This document shows positions 1-8,987 of a DNA stretch of 64,000 bases, one piece after another; position 1 is the stretch's first letter; every line of letters starts with the position of its first letter. A model generated the notes under the pieces. The model worked only from the letters and a program-made list of their open reading frames with translations, ran no database searches and was not told the origin of the DNA. The DNA is taken from NCBI RefSeq assembly GCF_017163755.1, contig NZ_JAFIWC010000017.1:58964-122963 (forward strand), given 5' to 3'. A program made the position numbers and the translations under genes. Source of the DNA: Xanthomonas sp. (GTDB lineage Bacteria > Pseudomonadota > Gammaproteobacteria > Xanthomonadales > Xanthomonadaceae).

Positions 1-1202
1 AAGGCGCGGCGCAGGTCGGCGGCCAGGGCGTCGGCGGGGCGGCCGGGGCGCAGCTGCAGCGCCGCCATCGCCTCGTGGGTGGGCACGAACGGCTGCTGGT
101 ACTCCAGCGGCACGTGCACCGACCAGTTGAAGTAGAACGAGTCCTTCTGCGCGATGCGGTGTTCGCGCACGCGGCGGATGCCCTGGGTCATCTTCTTGGC
201 CACCGCGACCGGGTCGCCGACCACGATCTCGTAGCGCGATGCGGCCTCGTCGCCCAGCGTGAGGCGGATGAAACGGTCGATCTGCTCGAAGTACGGCGCG
301 GCGATGGTCGGGCCGCTGAGGATCAATGGGAACGGCAGTGCCTGGTTTTCCGGTCGCAGCAGGATGCCGAGCAGGTACAGGATCTCCTCGGCGGTACCGA
401 CACCGCCGGGGAATACGATGATGCCGTGGCTCAGCCGGATGAACGCCTCAAGGCGCTTCTCGATGTCCGGCATGATCACCAGGTGGTTGACGATCGGATT
501 GGGCGATTCGGCCGCGATGATGCCCGGCTCGGTGACGCCGATGTAGCGGGTGTTGGTGCGGCGCTGCTTGGCGTGGGCGATGGTGGCGCCCTTCATCGGC
601 CCCTTCATCGCGCCGGGACCGCAACCGGTGCAGATATCCAGCCCGCGCAGGCCCAGCTCGTAGCCCACCTGCTTGGTGTAGAGGTATTCGTCGCGCGAGA
701 TCGAATGACCGCCCCAGCACACCACCAGGTTGGGGTCCGAACGCTGCAGGATGCGCGCGTTGCGCAGCAGGCCGAACACCGCGTTGGTGATGCCGTCGGA
801 CGATTCCAGGTCGGCGGCGTATTCGGGCCCCAGCTCGATGGCCATGTAGGCCAGGTCGCGGACCACCGCGAACAGCAGCTCGGCCACGCCACGGATGATC
901 TCGCCGTCGACGAAGGCCATCGCCGGCGCATTGAGCAGGTCGATGCGTACGCCGCGGTCCTGCTGGGTGACCTGGATATCGAAGTCCGGGTACAGGTCCC
1001 GCGCCGCGCGCGGGTCGTCCGAGGCACTGCCGCTGGTCAGCACCGCCAGCGCGCAGCGCCGCAGCAGTTCGTGCATGCCGCCGCTGGACGCATCGCGCAG
1101 CCGCGCGACTTCGGCGCGCGAGAGGATGTCCAGGCCGCCGCGCGGGTAGATCCGCGCGTCCACTACCGGCAGCGCCCGCGCCGCCGTGTTGCTCGTCGTC
1201 AT
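1..1202 (-). CDS. ppnN: PpnN-type nucleotide 5'-monophosphate nucleosidase (LOG family), 3' end outside window
   Basis: Hydrolyses purine and pyrimidine nucleoside monophosphates to free base and ribose 5-phosphate in the cytosol, in nucleotide salvage. The frame is open from an ATG at 1202 to the window edge, giving about 400 residues that begin MTTSNTAARALPVVDARIYP. LOG/Rossmann signatures are clear: GCGPGAMKGPMKGA near residue 190 and FPGGVGTAEE near residue 262, the phosphate-binding PGGxGTxxE motif. The long N-terminal domain before the LOG core separates PpnN (YgdH) from the short cytokinin-type LOG proteins. An intrinsic terminator belonging to the upstream receptor gene separates the two, so ppnN probably has its own promoter near 1205-1250. 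The C-terminus is not visible. Confidence 0.9.
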   Translation of the reverse strand, partial: MTTSNTAARALPVVDARIYPRGGLDILSRAEVARLRDASSGGMHELLRRCALAVLTSGSASDDPRAARDLYPDFDIQVTQQDRGVRIDLLNAPAMAFVDGEIIRGVAELLFAVVRDLAYMAIELGPEYAADLESSDGITNAVFGLLRNARILQRSDPNLVVCWGGHSISRDEYLYTKQVGYELGLRGLDICTGCGPGAMKGPMKGATIAHAKQRRTNTRYIGVTEPGIIAAESPNPIVNHLVIMPDIEKRLEAFIRLSHGIIVFPGGVGTAEEILYLLGILLRPENQALPFPLILSGPTIAAPYFEQIDRFIRLTLGDEAASRYEIVVGDPVAVAKKMTQGIRRVREHRIAQKDSFYFNWSVHVPLEYQQPFVPTHEAMAALQLRPGRPADALAADLRRA

Positions 1203-1250
1203 ATCGGAATTCTTGTCGTTGTCGTCAGCGGCGACTTTAGCGCCCGGCCC

Positions 1251-1284
1251 TGCAAAAGAAAACGGCCGGGTCGCCCCGGCCGTT
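1251..1284 (-). terminator. Intrinsic terminator of the TonB-dependent receptor gene
   Basis: A perfect 10-bp stem (1261-1270 with 1275-1284, arm AACGGCCGGG) closes a TCGC loop. On the minus strand it is followed by a T-rich tract (TTCTTTT, read from 1260 to 1254). It lies 29 nt beyond the receptor stop codon and in the right orientation. Confidence 0.8.
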
Positions 1285-1312
1285 CGCTTTCATACATGCA
1301 CCGCCGCTGCGC

Positions 1313-4300
1313 TTAGAACTGGTAGCGGAAGCCCACCTGCAGCGCCCAGCGCGAAATGCCCTTGTCGTCGTAGACGGTCAGGTTGTCCGCGCCGTTGTAG
1401 CGGTACACGTACTTGCCGGTGGCCTGGTCGATGCCGCCGTACTCGACGATACCGCGCATCGCCGGGAACGCGACCTCTTCCACCCGGCCCCACTTCTTGT
1501 TCAGCAGGTTGCCGACGTTCATCACGTCGAGCCAGATGGAGGCCTTGTTGCCCTTGAGGAAACCGGGAATCTCCTGCTCGATGTGCAGATCGAACTGGTT
1601 GACCCACGGATTGCGCGAATCGTTGCGCTGGGCGACCTGGCCCAGATGCGACTTCAGGTACTCGTTGCCGTTCACGTAGTTCCAGAACGCGGTCTCTTCG
1701 GCCGCCGAACCGAACAGCACGTCGCCCGGGGCGCGCGGGATGTACAGCAGGTCGTTCAAACGGCCGTCGCCGTTGGCGTCGTTGTCGAACGTATAGCTGT
1801 ACGGACGGCCGCTGCGGCCCTGGTAGATCAGGCCGACCTTGGTGTTGTAGTCGCCGAAGAACGCATGCTTCCACTGCAGGGTCGCCAGGAAGCTGTTCTT
1901 GATCTCGTACGCCGACGTGGTGTTGACCTCTTCGTTGGCCTGGAACACCGCGGTGTTGCCCAGCTGCGAGCTCGACGTCGAGCTGGTCAGCGTGCTGACT
2001 TCGTCCGCGTTGGTGTAGGTGTAGGACATGCTCCACGACCAGTCGCTGTCGTTGAACGGCTTGCTCAGGCCGACCGTCATGCTCTGGCTGCCACCCTTGC
2101 TGGTGGAGCGGGCGATGATGGCGTCGTTGTAGGTAGAAATACGATTGGCGCGCGCGTTAACGGACACACCGGAGGGCTGTGATCCATTGACATTCCAACT
2201 GGCCGGATTGCGGCCCGACCCATTCCAATAGATTTCGCGGCCATCCTGACCCACCGCGGTCACGCTACCGAGATTCAGCTGCTGGTAGTAGATCGCTTCT
2301 TCGACCGACGTCACGACGCCTTCCACCGACGCGACGATGCCGTACCACGGCAGCTCGGTGTCGAACGCGAGGTTGGCTTTCCACACCGACGGCTGGCCGA
2401 GATCCTTGTCGACGAAGTCGACGGACTGCGTAGCGCCACCGACCGTGCCGTTGCCCGTCGGCTGGTTGTTGATGTCGGGGGTGAAACGGATACCGTTGGA
2501 ATTGATCAACGCGGTATTGGAGAAGTTGTAATCGGTATAGGCCAGTCCGGTGTTCGAGTACGGATTGGACAGCCACACCGAGGCCGCGGCGCCCTGGAAC
2601 AGGCCCACGCCGCCGCGCAGCTGGGTCGGGCGCTCGGCATCGAAGGTGTAGTTGAAGCCGAACCGCGGCTCGAACAGGCCGTTGCCGTCGATGGTCGCAT
2701 CGTTGCGCACGCCGAACGCGTTGGAAGCCGCCGCGTTGTACTGCGGCTTGTCCTTCACCATCGGCTCGTCGTAGCGCAGGCCGAAGGTCAGGGTCAGGTT
2801 GCTGTTGACCGCCCAGGTGTCCTGCACGAACAGGCCCAGGTTGCGGATGCCCCACTGCGCGGCGATGTCGTCGATATTGCCCGAGTTCGATTCGGAATAG
2901 CGATAGTTGGCGGGGACATTGGCGCGGTAGTCGGCGATCGAGTTGAACGTGTACGAGCCGAACACGCGCTGCGCGAACAGGTTGAAGATGTCGTTGTCTT
3001 CGTAGTCGAAGCCGAACTTCACTGTGTGGTCGTTCAGGAACAGGTTGCCGGCGAAGAACGCGTTCCAGGTCTCGGTACGCAGCGCGTTGGCCTGGGTGCT
3101 CTGCTCGGTGCCGAGGTTGATCGTGGAGTTGCCCACGCGCACGGCGATCGCCGGCAGCTGCGAGGCAGCGGTACGCTCGGTCGCATAGTCGCGGTAGGAA
3201 ACCTTGGCTTCGGTGGAGAACGTATCGGTCCAGTCGCTGAACAGCTGGCCGGTGTAGGTTTCCAGTTCGAAGTCGCGGACGTAGTGGTAGGAGTTCAGCG
3301 ACAGCGCCGAGGAGGAGAAGCCGTTGAGGTTGGCCGTGCTCTGCTCGGACTTGCCGTAGCGGAACGAGGCGCGGTGCTTGTCGCTGATGTTCCAGTCGAG
3401 CTTGAAGCCCTTCTCTTCCGATTCGGAGTTCAGCGCGGGCAGCGCCAGGGTGCCCGGCTCGAAGCCATAGACGTTCCTGGAGATGTCGATGATCTCGTCG
3501 ACCTGCGCCTGCGAGACGTTGACGATGTTGCTGGCGCCAGAGCCGGTCGGGCCGTAGCCGGAAGCGCCGGTGAACACGCCCTTGCCTTCGTACTTCTCGT
3601 AGTTGGCGAAGAAGAACAGCTTGTCCTTGACGATCGGGCCGCCCACGGTCAGGCCGTAGGTCTTCTCGCTGTCGAACAGCTTGGGACGGATGTCGTTCTG
3701 GTTCTTGCCGGACCAGTCGTTGTCGCGGTAGGTGCCGTACACCGAGCCGTGGAACTCGTTGGTGCCGGACTTGGTCACCGCGTTGATCACGCCGCCGGTG
3801 CCGCCGCTGATGCTCACGTCGTAGTTGGCGACGTCGATCGAGATCTCGTCGATCACGTCCATCGAGAACGGCTGGCGCGGCGTCGGCAGGCTGTTGGATT
3901 CCAGGCCGAACGCGTCGTTGGTGCTGATGCCGTCGACGCGGATCGCGTTGTAGCGCGGGTTCTGGCCGCCCACCGAGATCTCGTTGCGCGACTTGTCGGT
4001 CTGCGACACGCGCGGATCCAGGCGCACGTAGTCCTGCAGGTTGCGGTTGATCGACGGCAGCGAATCGATGTCCTCGCGGGTCACGTTGGTGCCGGTGCCC
4101 ATCTTGTTGGCGCTGAACACGGCCGAGCCGTAGCTGCCGGCGATCGCCTGCACGGTGCCCAGGGTGGAGACGTCGCCGCCCAGCGTGGCGTCGACTTCGT
4201 TCACCTTGTCCAGGTTCAGGTACACGCCTTCGCGGGTCGTGGTGCCCGCACCGGAACCGGTGATGACGATGGTGTACGGACCGCCGACGCGCAGGCCGCG

Positions 4301-4522
4301 CGCGTTGTAGCGGCCGCTGGCATCGGTGACGGCCCGGCTGACGGTGCCGGATTCGACGTGCGTGATCGTCACCTCCGCATTTGGCACGGGCTGGCCGCCG
4401 GCGCCCACGACCTGACCGGCGACACCGGCGGAGGTGCTCTGGGCGAACACGGGGGCGGCGGCGAGCGCTGCTACGAGGCCAAGGGCGAGCTTGGACATCC
4501 GAAGACGGCGGGGTTGGGTCAT
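1313..4522 (-). CDS. Oar-like TonB-dependent outer-membrane receptor
   Basis: A 1069-residue outer-membrane transporter energised by TonB/ExbBD; the substrate cannot be read from sequence. The ATG at 4522 is chosen because it gives a normal signal peptide (MTQPRRLRMSKLALGLVAAL, then AAAPVFAQ) and has GAGG just upstream; an in-frame ATG at 4594 would add 24 unlikely residues. After the signal comes a carboxypeptidase-regulatory-like beta-sandwich (about 30-110, VAGQVVGAGGQPVPNAEVTI), then a plug (about 125-240, with NPRYNAIRVDGISTNDAFG), then a long beta-barrel with many aromatic/Asn strands and a terminal Phe (RYQF). The order of domains and length fit the Oar family, abundant in xanthomonads. 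It stands alone between its own promoter and terminator. Confidence 0.88.
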   Translation of the reverse strand: MTQPRRLRMSKLALGLVAALAAAPVFAQSTSAGVAGQVVGAGGQPVPNAEVTITHVESGTVSRAVTDASGRYNARGLRVGGPYTIVITGSGAGTTTREGVYLNLDKVNEVDATLGGDVSTLGTVQAIAGSYGSAVFSANKMGTGTNVTREDIDSLPSINRNLQDYVRLDPRVSQTDKSRNEISVGGQNPRYNAIRVDGISTNDAFGLESNSLPTPRQPFSMDVIDEISIDVANYDVSISGGTGGVINAVTKSGTNEFHGSVYGTYRDNDWSGKNQNDIRPKLFDSEKTYGLTVGGPIVKDKLFFFANYEKYEGKGVFTGASGYGPTGSGASNIVNVSQAQVDEIIDISRNVYGFEPGTLALPALNSESEEKGFKLDWNISDKHRASFRYGKSEQSTANLNGFSSSALSLNSYHYVRDFELETYTGQLFSDWTDTFSTEAKVSYRDYATERTAASQLPAIAVRVGNSTINLGTEQSTQANALRTETWNAFFAGNLFLNDHTVKFGFDYEDNDIFNLFAQRVFGSYTFNSIADYRANVPANYRYSESNSGNIDDIAAQWGIRNLGLFVQDTWAVNSNLTLTFGLRYDEPMVKDKPQYNAAASNAFGVRNDATIDGNGLFEPRFGFNYTFDAERPTQLRGGVGLFQGAAASVWLSNPYSNTGLAYTDYNFSNTALINSNGIRFTPDINNQPTGNGTVGGATQSVDFVDKDLGQPSVWKANLAFDTELPWYGIVASVEGVVTSVEEAIYYQQLNLGSVTAVGQDGREIYWNGSGRNPASWNVNGSQPSGVSVNARANRISTYNDAIIARSTSKGGSQSMTVGLSKPFNDSDWSWSMSYTYTNADEVSTLTSSTSSSQLGNTAVFQANEEVNTTSAYEIKNSFLATLQWKHAFFGDYNTKVGLIYQGRSGRPYSYTFDNDANGDGRLNDLLYIPRAPGDVLFGSAAEETAFWNYVNGNEYLKSHLGQVAQRNDSRNPWVNQFDLHIEQEIPGFLKGNKASIWLDVMNVGNLLNKKWGRVEEVAFPAMRGIVEYGGIDQATGKYVYRYNGADNLTVYDDKGISRWALQVGFRYQF

Positions 4523-4643
4523 TGCGATAGCCTCGAGAGGAGTATTGGCGAAAGGCGCATAGCTGGCCGTCCTGGTGTGCGTGGACGGTGGCAAAATTGG
4601 GGTTCCGCTCCCTTGCTGGATCCCCGCAAGGGTTAACGTGAGT

Positions 4644-4672
4644 TTAACACCTTAGGGCCGATTTGTTGCCAA
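4644..4672 (-). promoter_or_regulatory. Candidate sigma-70 promoter of the TonB-dependent receptor
   Basis: Minus strand: -35 TTGGCA (4672-4667), 17-nt spacer, -10 TGTTAA (4649-4644). This gives a start near 4637 and a 5' leader of about 115 nt. The surrounding 90 bp are clearly more AT-rich than the genes. Inferred from consensus and position only. Confidence 0.4.
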
Positions 4673-5020
4673 AGCGTGACAATCGAGCGCCGACGGACAT
4701 GAATTGATATCCATCCCGGTTTGCGAGCCACGTTTGGCTCAATGAATGCAACAAACGTCGCAATTGGTGCCAAGCCAACCTTCGCGTGGAACGCTGGCAG
4801 ACCAGATGGGTGGCCGACCCATCGCCCGCGGCTTGACCGCTGGCGGCGCACAGTCCCCCGGCTTGGAGCCAGCCAGGGTGAGTGTCTACGGATTCGCGGA
4901 CCACACGATGCCGATTCGAATCAGTCGCACCGAGGCCGATTGCAGTCGCTTGGCTGGGTCCGGCCGATCAACCAGGCAGATAGCCAGTGCCCGGTCAGAC
5001 GGACGGTGCCAACGGCGCAG

Positions 5021-5052
5021 ATGCGGCCCCAAAAGGATGCGGCCCCAAAAGG
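5021..5052. repeat. Perfect two-copy 16-bp tandem repeat
   Basis: The unit ATGCGGCCCCAAAAGG occurs at 5021-5036 and again at 5037-5052 without mismatch. No coding frame spans it convincingly. Confidence 0.85.
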
Positions 5053-5133
5053 ACGCGTTGCGCGCATCCCCGCAGCTGCGGCACCGGTCCAACCGGCTGG
5101 ATTGCTAACTGACCGGACAATGCCGGAGACGAA

Positions 5134-5156
5134 ACGGCCGGCACTGGCCCGGCCGT
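5134..5156 (-). terminator. Hairpin downstream of the receptor stump
   Basis: Stem ACGGCCGG/CCGGCCGT (5134-5141 and 5149-5156) with a 7-nt loop, followed on the minus strand by a short TTTC. It resembles the terminator after the intact receptor at 1261-1284 and probably ended the lost gene at 5199-5340. The T tract is weak. Confidence 0.45.
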
Positions 5157-5198
5157 GAAGGAAGGAACGGCACCCGCGCGGGCGGGTCGATCGCTGGA

Positions 5199-5340
5199 TC
5201 AGAACAAGGTGCCGAAGGTCAGCGTATAGCTGCGCGGTTGCAGCACCGAATAGTACGGCGCGGCGGAATGCAGGCCCTGGTACTCGCTGGCGCCGGCCGC
5301 GGACACCAGCGCGAGGAGGTGGCCCAGGTCACCATCGCTG
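5199..5340 (-). pseudogene. C-terminal stump of a second TonB-dependent receptor
   Basis: The minus strand reads about 46 codons from 5339 to a TGA at 5199, ending YYSVLQPRSYTLTFGTLF. This looks like the last two strands of a siderophore-type TonB-dependent receptor, including the obligatory terminal Phe. There is no start codon or plug: the sequence upstream is the stop codon of marC in another frame, 3 nt away. The rest of the gene has been removed, apparently by a deletion that fused its 3' end to the marC operon. The terminator-like hairpin downstream (5134-5156) fits a former functional 3' end. Confidence 0.65.
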
Positions 5341-5343
5341 CGC

Positions 5344-5943
5344 TCAGCCGGCGCCGGGCAGCTTCAGGTAGGCGCTGAGCCCGTCGAGGAACATCTGTAC
5401 CGAGATCGCCACCAGCAGCATGCCCATCAGCCGCTCCACCGCAGTGAGCACGCGCATGCCGAGCAGCTTGTACAGCAGCGTGCCGGAGAACAGCAGCGCC
5501 GAGGTGCCGACCCAGGCCAGGATCAGCGCCAGGCTCCATTCGCCCAGCCGCGCCGGTTCGTTGCTGCCCATCAGCATCACCGCGGCCATGCCCGACGGAC
5601 CGGCCACCAGCGGGATCGCCAGCGGCACGATGAACGGCTCGCCGTCCGGGATCTCGCCCATCAGCCCTTCCGGGCGCGGGAAGATCATGCGGATGCCGAT
5701 CAGGAACAGCACGATGCCGCCGGCGATCGCCACCGATTCCTGGCGCAGGTGCATCACCTCCAGCGCGTACTTGCCGCCCCACAGGAAGCCCATCAGCACG
5801 CCCAGCGCGATCAGCAGCTCGCGCGCCAGCACGATGCGCTGGCGCCTGGGCGGCAGCGGCTTGAGCACGCTCAGGAACACCGGGATGTTGCCGAGCGGGT
5901 CGAGGATCAGGAACAGCAGCAGCGCCGCCGACAGGATGGTCAT
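5344..5943 (-). CDS. MarC family integral membrane protein
   Basis: A 199-residue inner-membrane protein of the MarC/UPF0056 family. The biochemical role of this family is not established, and earlier claims for multidrug resistance were not upheld. Six hydrophobic segments are visible. The family hallmark FLILDPLGNIPVFLSVL lies near residue 10 and the internal-repeat counterpart VPLAIPLVAGPSGMAAVML near residue 110. Start: ATG at 5943, overlapping the stop of the upstream short-chain dehydrogenase (ATGA), so it is translationally coupled as third gene of a grxD-SDR-marC operon. The length is normal for the family. Confidence 0.9.
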   Translation of the reverse strand: MTILSAALLLFLILDPLGNIPVFLSVLKPLPPRRQRIVLARELLIALGVLMGFLWGGKYALEVMHLRQESVAIAGGIVLFLIGIRMIFPRPEGLMGEIPDGEPFIVPLAIPLVAGPSGMAAVMLMGSNEPARLGEWSLALILAWVGTSALLFSGTLLYKLLGMRVLTAVERLMGMLLVAISVQMFLDGLSAYLKLPGAG

Positions 5944-6692
5944 GCCAAGGGATTCCAGATGCGGCCGCGATGCGCGGCGCCGGCGGGCGACAGCAGGGTG
6001 ACGCAGGCGGCGGCGTAGTCGGCCGGGTCCACCGCCTCGAAGTCTTCCTGGTGGGTATAGGCGCGCGCGCGCAGCGCGGTGCGCATCGCGCCCGGTTGCA
6101 GCCCGGCCACCCGCACCGGCGAGGCGGCGAGTTCGCCGTGCAGCGTCGCCAGCAACCCGCGCAGTCCGTGCTGCGCCGCGCCGTAGCCGCCCCAGTAGGC
6201 GCCGCCGACGCGCGCCGGGTCGTCCAGCGCGAACACGATCGCCGCATCCGGCGCCTGCTTCAGCAATGGCAGGCAGGCCTGGCTCAGCCAGCCCGGCGCG
6301 GTCAGGTTGACGTGGATCGCGCGCGCGAACAGCGCCGGATCGGTGTGTTCCAGCGGGGTCAGGCCGGCGAAATCGGCGGCGCAATGCAGCAGGCCGTCCA
6401 GCCGCCCGAGTTCGCCGTGCACGCGTTCGGCCAGCGTGGCGTAGTCCTCGGGCGTGGCGCCGAGCAGGTCCAGCGGATACAGCAGCGGCTCCTGCCCGGC
6501 CTCGGCCAGCGCATCGTAGACCCGGTTCAACCGCGCCGGCTTGCGCCCGAGCAGCACCACTGTGGCCCCGGCGCGCGCGCAGGCCAGCGCCGCCGCGCTG
6601 CCCAGCCCGCCGGCGGCGCCGCTGACCAGCACCACGCGCTGCGCCAGCGCGCCCTGCTGCGGCGCGCGCTCCGCTGCCGCGACCGGGTTCAC
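5940..6692 (-). CDS. Short-chain dehydrogenase/reductase (YciK-like SDR)
   Basis: A 250-residue cytosolic NAD(P)-dependent oxidoreductase. The Rossmann glycine motif is LVSGAAGGLGSAAAL (about residues 21-35), and the NAG-like segment is LLHCAADFAGLTPLE. The active-site region reads VFALDDPARVGGAYWGGYGAAQHG: the canonical Tyr-x3-Lys is altered to YGAAQ, so the catalytic Lys is replaced by Gln and the usual Ser is not obvious. The protein may therefore be a degenerate or non-canonical SDR. The start is a GTG at 6692 overlapping the grxD stop (GTGA). No other start fits, because the same frame runs upstream into grxD. Confidence 0.8.
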   Translation of the reverse strand: MNPVAAAERAPQQGALAQRVVLVSGAAGGLGSAAALACARAGATVVLLGRKPARLNRVYDALAEAGQEPLLYPLDLLGATPEDYATLAERVHGELGRLDGLLHCAADFAGLTPLEHTDPALFARAIHVNLTAPGWLSQACLPLLKQAPDAAIVFALDDPARVGGAYWGGYGAAQHGLRGLLATLHGELAASPVRVAGLQPGAMRTALRARAYTHQEDFEAVDPADYAAACVTLLSPAGAAHRGRIWNPLA

Positions 6693-7009
6693 GGCTGGTA
6701 GGCCTCGGTGACGATGCGCTGCAGCTCGCCGGATTCGAACAGCTCCAGGGTGATGTCGCTGCCGCCGATCAGCTCGCCATGGATGAACAGCTGCGGGAAC
6801 GTCGGCCAGTTCGAATAGCGCGGCAGATTGGCGCGGACCTCCGGCTCGTCGAGCACGTTGACGGTATGCAGCCGGTCGGCGCCGGCGGCCAGCAGGGCCT
6901 GCAGCGCGCGGCTGGAAAAGCCGCACATCGGGTATTGCGGCGTACCCTTCATGAACAACACGATGGGGTGGCGTTCGACTTCGGCCTGGATGCGCTCCAT
7001 CACCTGCAT
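6689..7009 (-). CDS. grxD: Monothiol glutaredoxin Grx4
   Basis: A 106-residue monothiol glutaredoxin that carries or delivers [2Fe-2S] clusters with glutathione and BolA partners in the cytosol. The active-site motif CGFS is preceded by the family's KGTPQYPM segment (about residues 21-33), and WPTFPQLFIHGELIGGSDI contains the TVP-like cis-proline and GG(S/C)D glutathione-binding motifs. Start ATG at 7009. First gene of an operon with the overlapping SDR and marC genes, and divergent from sodB across 128 bp; grxD and sodB are also neighbours in E. coli, and both serve oxidative stress and Fe-S homeostasis. Confidence 0.93.
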   Translation of the reverse strand: MQVMERIQAEVERHPIVLFMKGTPQYPMCGFSSRALQALLAAGADRLHTVNVLDEPEVRANLPRYSNWPTFPQLFIHGELIGGSDITLELFESGELQRIVTEAYQP

Positions 7010-7137
7010 GGGATTGTCTCCTGCTGGGGCGAAAGAACGACCATGCCCGGTCGGCTAGACTTTCGCGTAGCCGCATAGTGTAAGCCCTGCGCGCGATTGC
7101 GCCGACGCGCATCGCCCAAACCGCCCGAAGAGGATCC

Positions 7138-7716
7138 ATGGCCATCGAACTCGCCCCCCTGCCCTACGATCGCGCGGCGCTGGCCCCGCACCTGTCCGCC
7201 GAGACGCTGGACCACCACTACGGCAAGCACCAGCGCGAGCTGGTGGAGCGGCTCAACGCGCAGATCGCCGGTACCGAGTTCGCCGAACTGAGCCTGGAGG
7301 ACCTGGTGCGACGCACCCAGGGCAGCGTGTTCCAGCATGCGTCCGAGGTGTGGAACCACGCGTTCTACTGGCGCGGCCTGCGCGCCCGCGGCGGCGGCGA
7401 GCCGGGCGGCGCGCTCAGCGAGCGGCTGGCCAGGAGCTTCGGCGACTTCGCCCGCTTCAAGGCCGATTTCGAGCGCATGGCGCTGGCCGTGTTCGGCTCG
7501 GGCTGGGTGTGGCTGGTGCAGCGCCCCGACGGCGCGCTGGCGCTGGTCAGCACCGGCAACGCCGGCTCGCCGCTGACCGGCGACGACACCCCGTTGCTGG
7601 CCTGCGACCTGTGGGAGCACGCCTACTACATCGACTACCGCGGCGACCGCGCGCGCTACCTGGAGGCGTTCTGGAAGCTGGTGAACTGGGAGTTCGTGGC
7701 GGCGAACATGGGCTGA
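7138..7716 (+). CDS. sodB: Iron/manganese superoxide dismutase
   Basis: A 192-residue cytosolic superoxide dismutase (2 superoxide + 2 H+ to O2 + H2O2). Metal ligands are visible: His27 (HHYGKH), His74 (EVWNHAFYW), and the Asp and His of the signature DLWEHAYY near residue 155. The length and the missing extra loop match the dimeric Fe-SOD (SodB) class. An iron enzyme is the more likely assignment, but metal choice cannot be proved from sequence. It is transcribed divergently from the grxD operon. A degenerate heptad-repeat tract starts 2 nt after its stop codon. Confidence 0.93.
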   Translation: MAIELAPLPYDRAALAPHLSAETLDHHYGKHQRELVERLNAQIAGTEFAELSLEDLVRRTQGSVFQHASEVWNHAFYWRGLRARGGGEPGGALSERLARSFGDFARFKADFERMALAVFGSGWVWLVQRPDGALALVSTGNAGSPLTGDDTPLLACDLWEHAYYIDYRGDRARYLEAFWKLVNWEFVAANMG

Positions 7717-7717
7717 G

Positions 7718-7749
7718 GCCGGGATTCGGGATTGGGGGTTCGGGATTCG
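7718..7749. repeat. Heptameric GGGATTC/GGGACTC-type repeat, single arm
   Basis: Three to four imperfect units of GGGATTC immediately behind sodB. It is a diverged member of the heptad family found repeatedly in this window (12387, 31457, 50524, 53746, 57654, 60055). Confidence 0.7.
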
Positions 7750-7838
7750 CCAATCCGGCAGCGCGCCTACGTCTGCGGCGCCTGCCGACGTCCTGATATC
7801 TAGCTCAAGCTTGGTTGGTCGCGACCCGCTGCGCTGGT

Positions 7839-8987
7839 TCAGCCCTGTGCGCGCAGCGCCTCGATCACCGGCGCGACCTGCGCATCACGCCGCAACTGTG
7901 CGCCGGTCGCCTGCAGCGCCTGCGCCAGGGCCGCTGGCATGTCCTCGCGCAGCGTGGCGTGGCCGACCTTGCGCCCGTCGCGCGGTTCCTTGCCGTAGTC
8001 GTGCCAGTGCCCGCCGGGCTGCGCCAGCACCGGCAGCGGGTCGGGCATCTGCCCGATCCAGTTGAGCATGCAGGCATGGCCGAGCATGCGCGTGGCGCCC
8101 AGCGGCAGCCCCAGCACCGCGCGCAGGTGGTTCTCGAACTGCGAGGTCTCCGCGCCTTCGATCGTCCAGTGCCCGGAGTTGTGCACGCGCGGCGCCATCT
8201 CGTTGGCCAGCAGCGCACCGTCGCGGCAGAACAGCTCCAGCGCGAACACGCCCACGTACTCGAGCCGCTCGGCCAGCGATCGCGCATGCGCGATCGCCGC
8301 CGCGGCAGTGGCCGCGTCGACCGCCGCCGGCGCCAGGCTCGCCGACAGCACCCCGTCCACATGCCAGTTCTCGGTCAGCGGCCAGCTGCGGAACTCGCCA
8401 TCGCGGCCGCGCACCGCGACCACGCTGAGCTCGCGCTCGAACGGCACGAAGGCCTCGACGATCAGTCCCACGCTCTGCGCCTGCGCGCCCAGCGCCGCCC
8501 AGGCGGCGTCGGCGTCGGCGGGCGACTTGATCCGGAACTGGCCCTTGCCGTCGTAGCCGAGCCGCCGGGTCTTGAGGATGCACGGCGTGCCGATCTGCGC
8601 CAGCGCCGCGTCCAGGCCCTGGCGGCTGTCGATCGCGGCGAAGTCCGGCACCGGAATGCCCAGCTCGCGGAACAGGGTCTTTTCGGCCAGGCGATCCTGC
8701 GCCACCGCCAGCGCGCGCGGGTTCGGGAACACCGGCACCCGCGCGGCCAGCCACTCGGCGCTGGCGGCAGGCACGTTCTCGAAATCGAAGGTGGCCACGT
8801 CGATCTTGGCCGCAAATCCGGCCAGCGCGGCCTCGTCGCGGTAATCGCCCACCTGCAGCGGCGCGACCTGGCCGGCGCAGGCATCGGCGACCGTATCCAG
8901 CATCACGAAGCGCAGGCCCAGCGGCGCGCCGGCCAGGGCCAGCATGCGGGCCAGCTGCCCGCCTCCCAGGATGCCGACCGTGGTCAT
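7839..8987 (-). CDS. purK: N5-carboxyaminoimidazole ribonucleotide synthase
   Basis: ATP-grasp enzyme of purine synthesis: AIR + ATP + bicarbonate to N5-CAIR, the substrate of PurE encoded just upstream. The 382 residues start with the nucleotide-fold motif [19 protein letters not shown]-grasp elements include [14 protein letters not shown] (about residues 137-150) and the metal-binding [20 protein letters not shown] (about 248-267). Start ATG at 8987 overlaps the purE stop by 4 nt (ATGA), so the pair is translationally coupled. The length is normal. Confidence 0.96.
   Translation of the reverse strand: MTTVGILGGGQLARMLALAGAPLGLRFVMLDTVADACAGQVAPLQVGDYRDEAALAGFAAKIDVATFDFENVPAASAEWLAARVPVFPNPRALAVAQDRLAEKTLFRELGIPVPDFAAIDSRQGLDAALAQIGTPCILKTRRLGYDGKGQFRIKSPADADAAWAALGAQAQSVGLIVEAFVPFERELSVVAVRGRDGEFRSWPLTENWHVDGVLSASLAPAAVDAATAAAAIAHARSLAERLEYVGVFALELFCRDGALLANEMAPRVHNSGHWTIEGAETSQFENHLRAVLGLPLGATRMLGHACMLNWIGQMPDPLPVLAQPGGHWHDYGKEPRDGRKVGHATLREDMPAALAQALQATGAQLRRDAQVAPVIEALRAQG

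Larger units (their letters stand above)
4673..5198. other. Long intergenic stretch without a convincing gene
   Basis: About 525 bp between the receptor promoter and a degenerate receptor stump. Frames on both strands have atypical codon use and no recognisable motif. It holds a two-copy tandem repeat (5021-5052) and a terminator-like hairpin (5134-5156). It is probably decayed sequence from the same event that truncated the neighbouring receptor gene. Confidence 0.5.

Noticed and set aside
3026..4636. Long plus-strand open frame opposite the TonB-dependent receptor
   Set aside because: High GC creates long antisense frames. Its residues (Val/Arg/Gly-rich) have no motif, and the minus-strand protein is clearly the real one.
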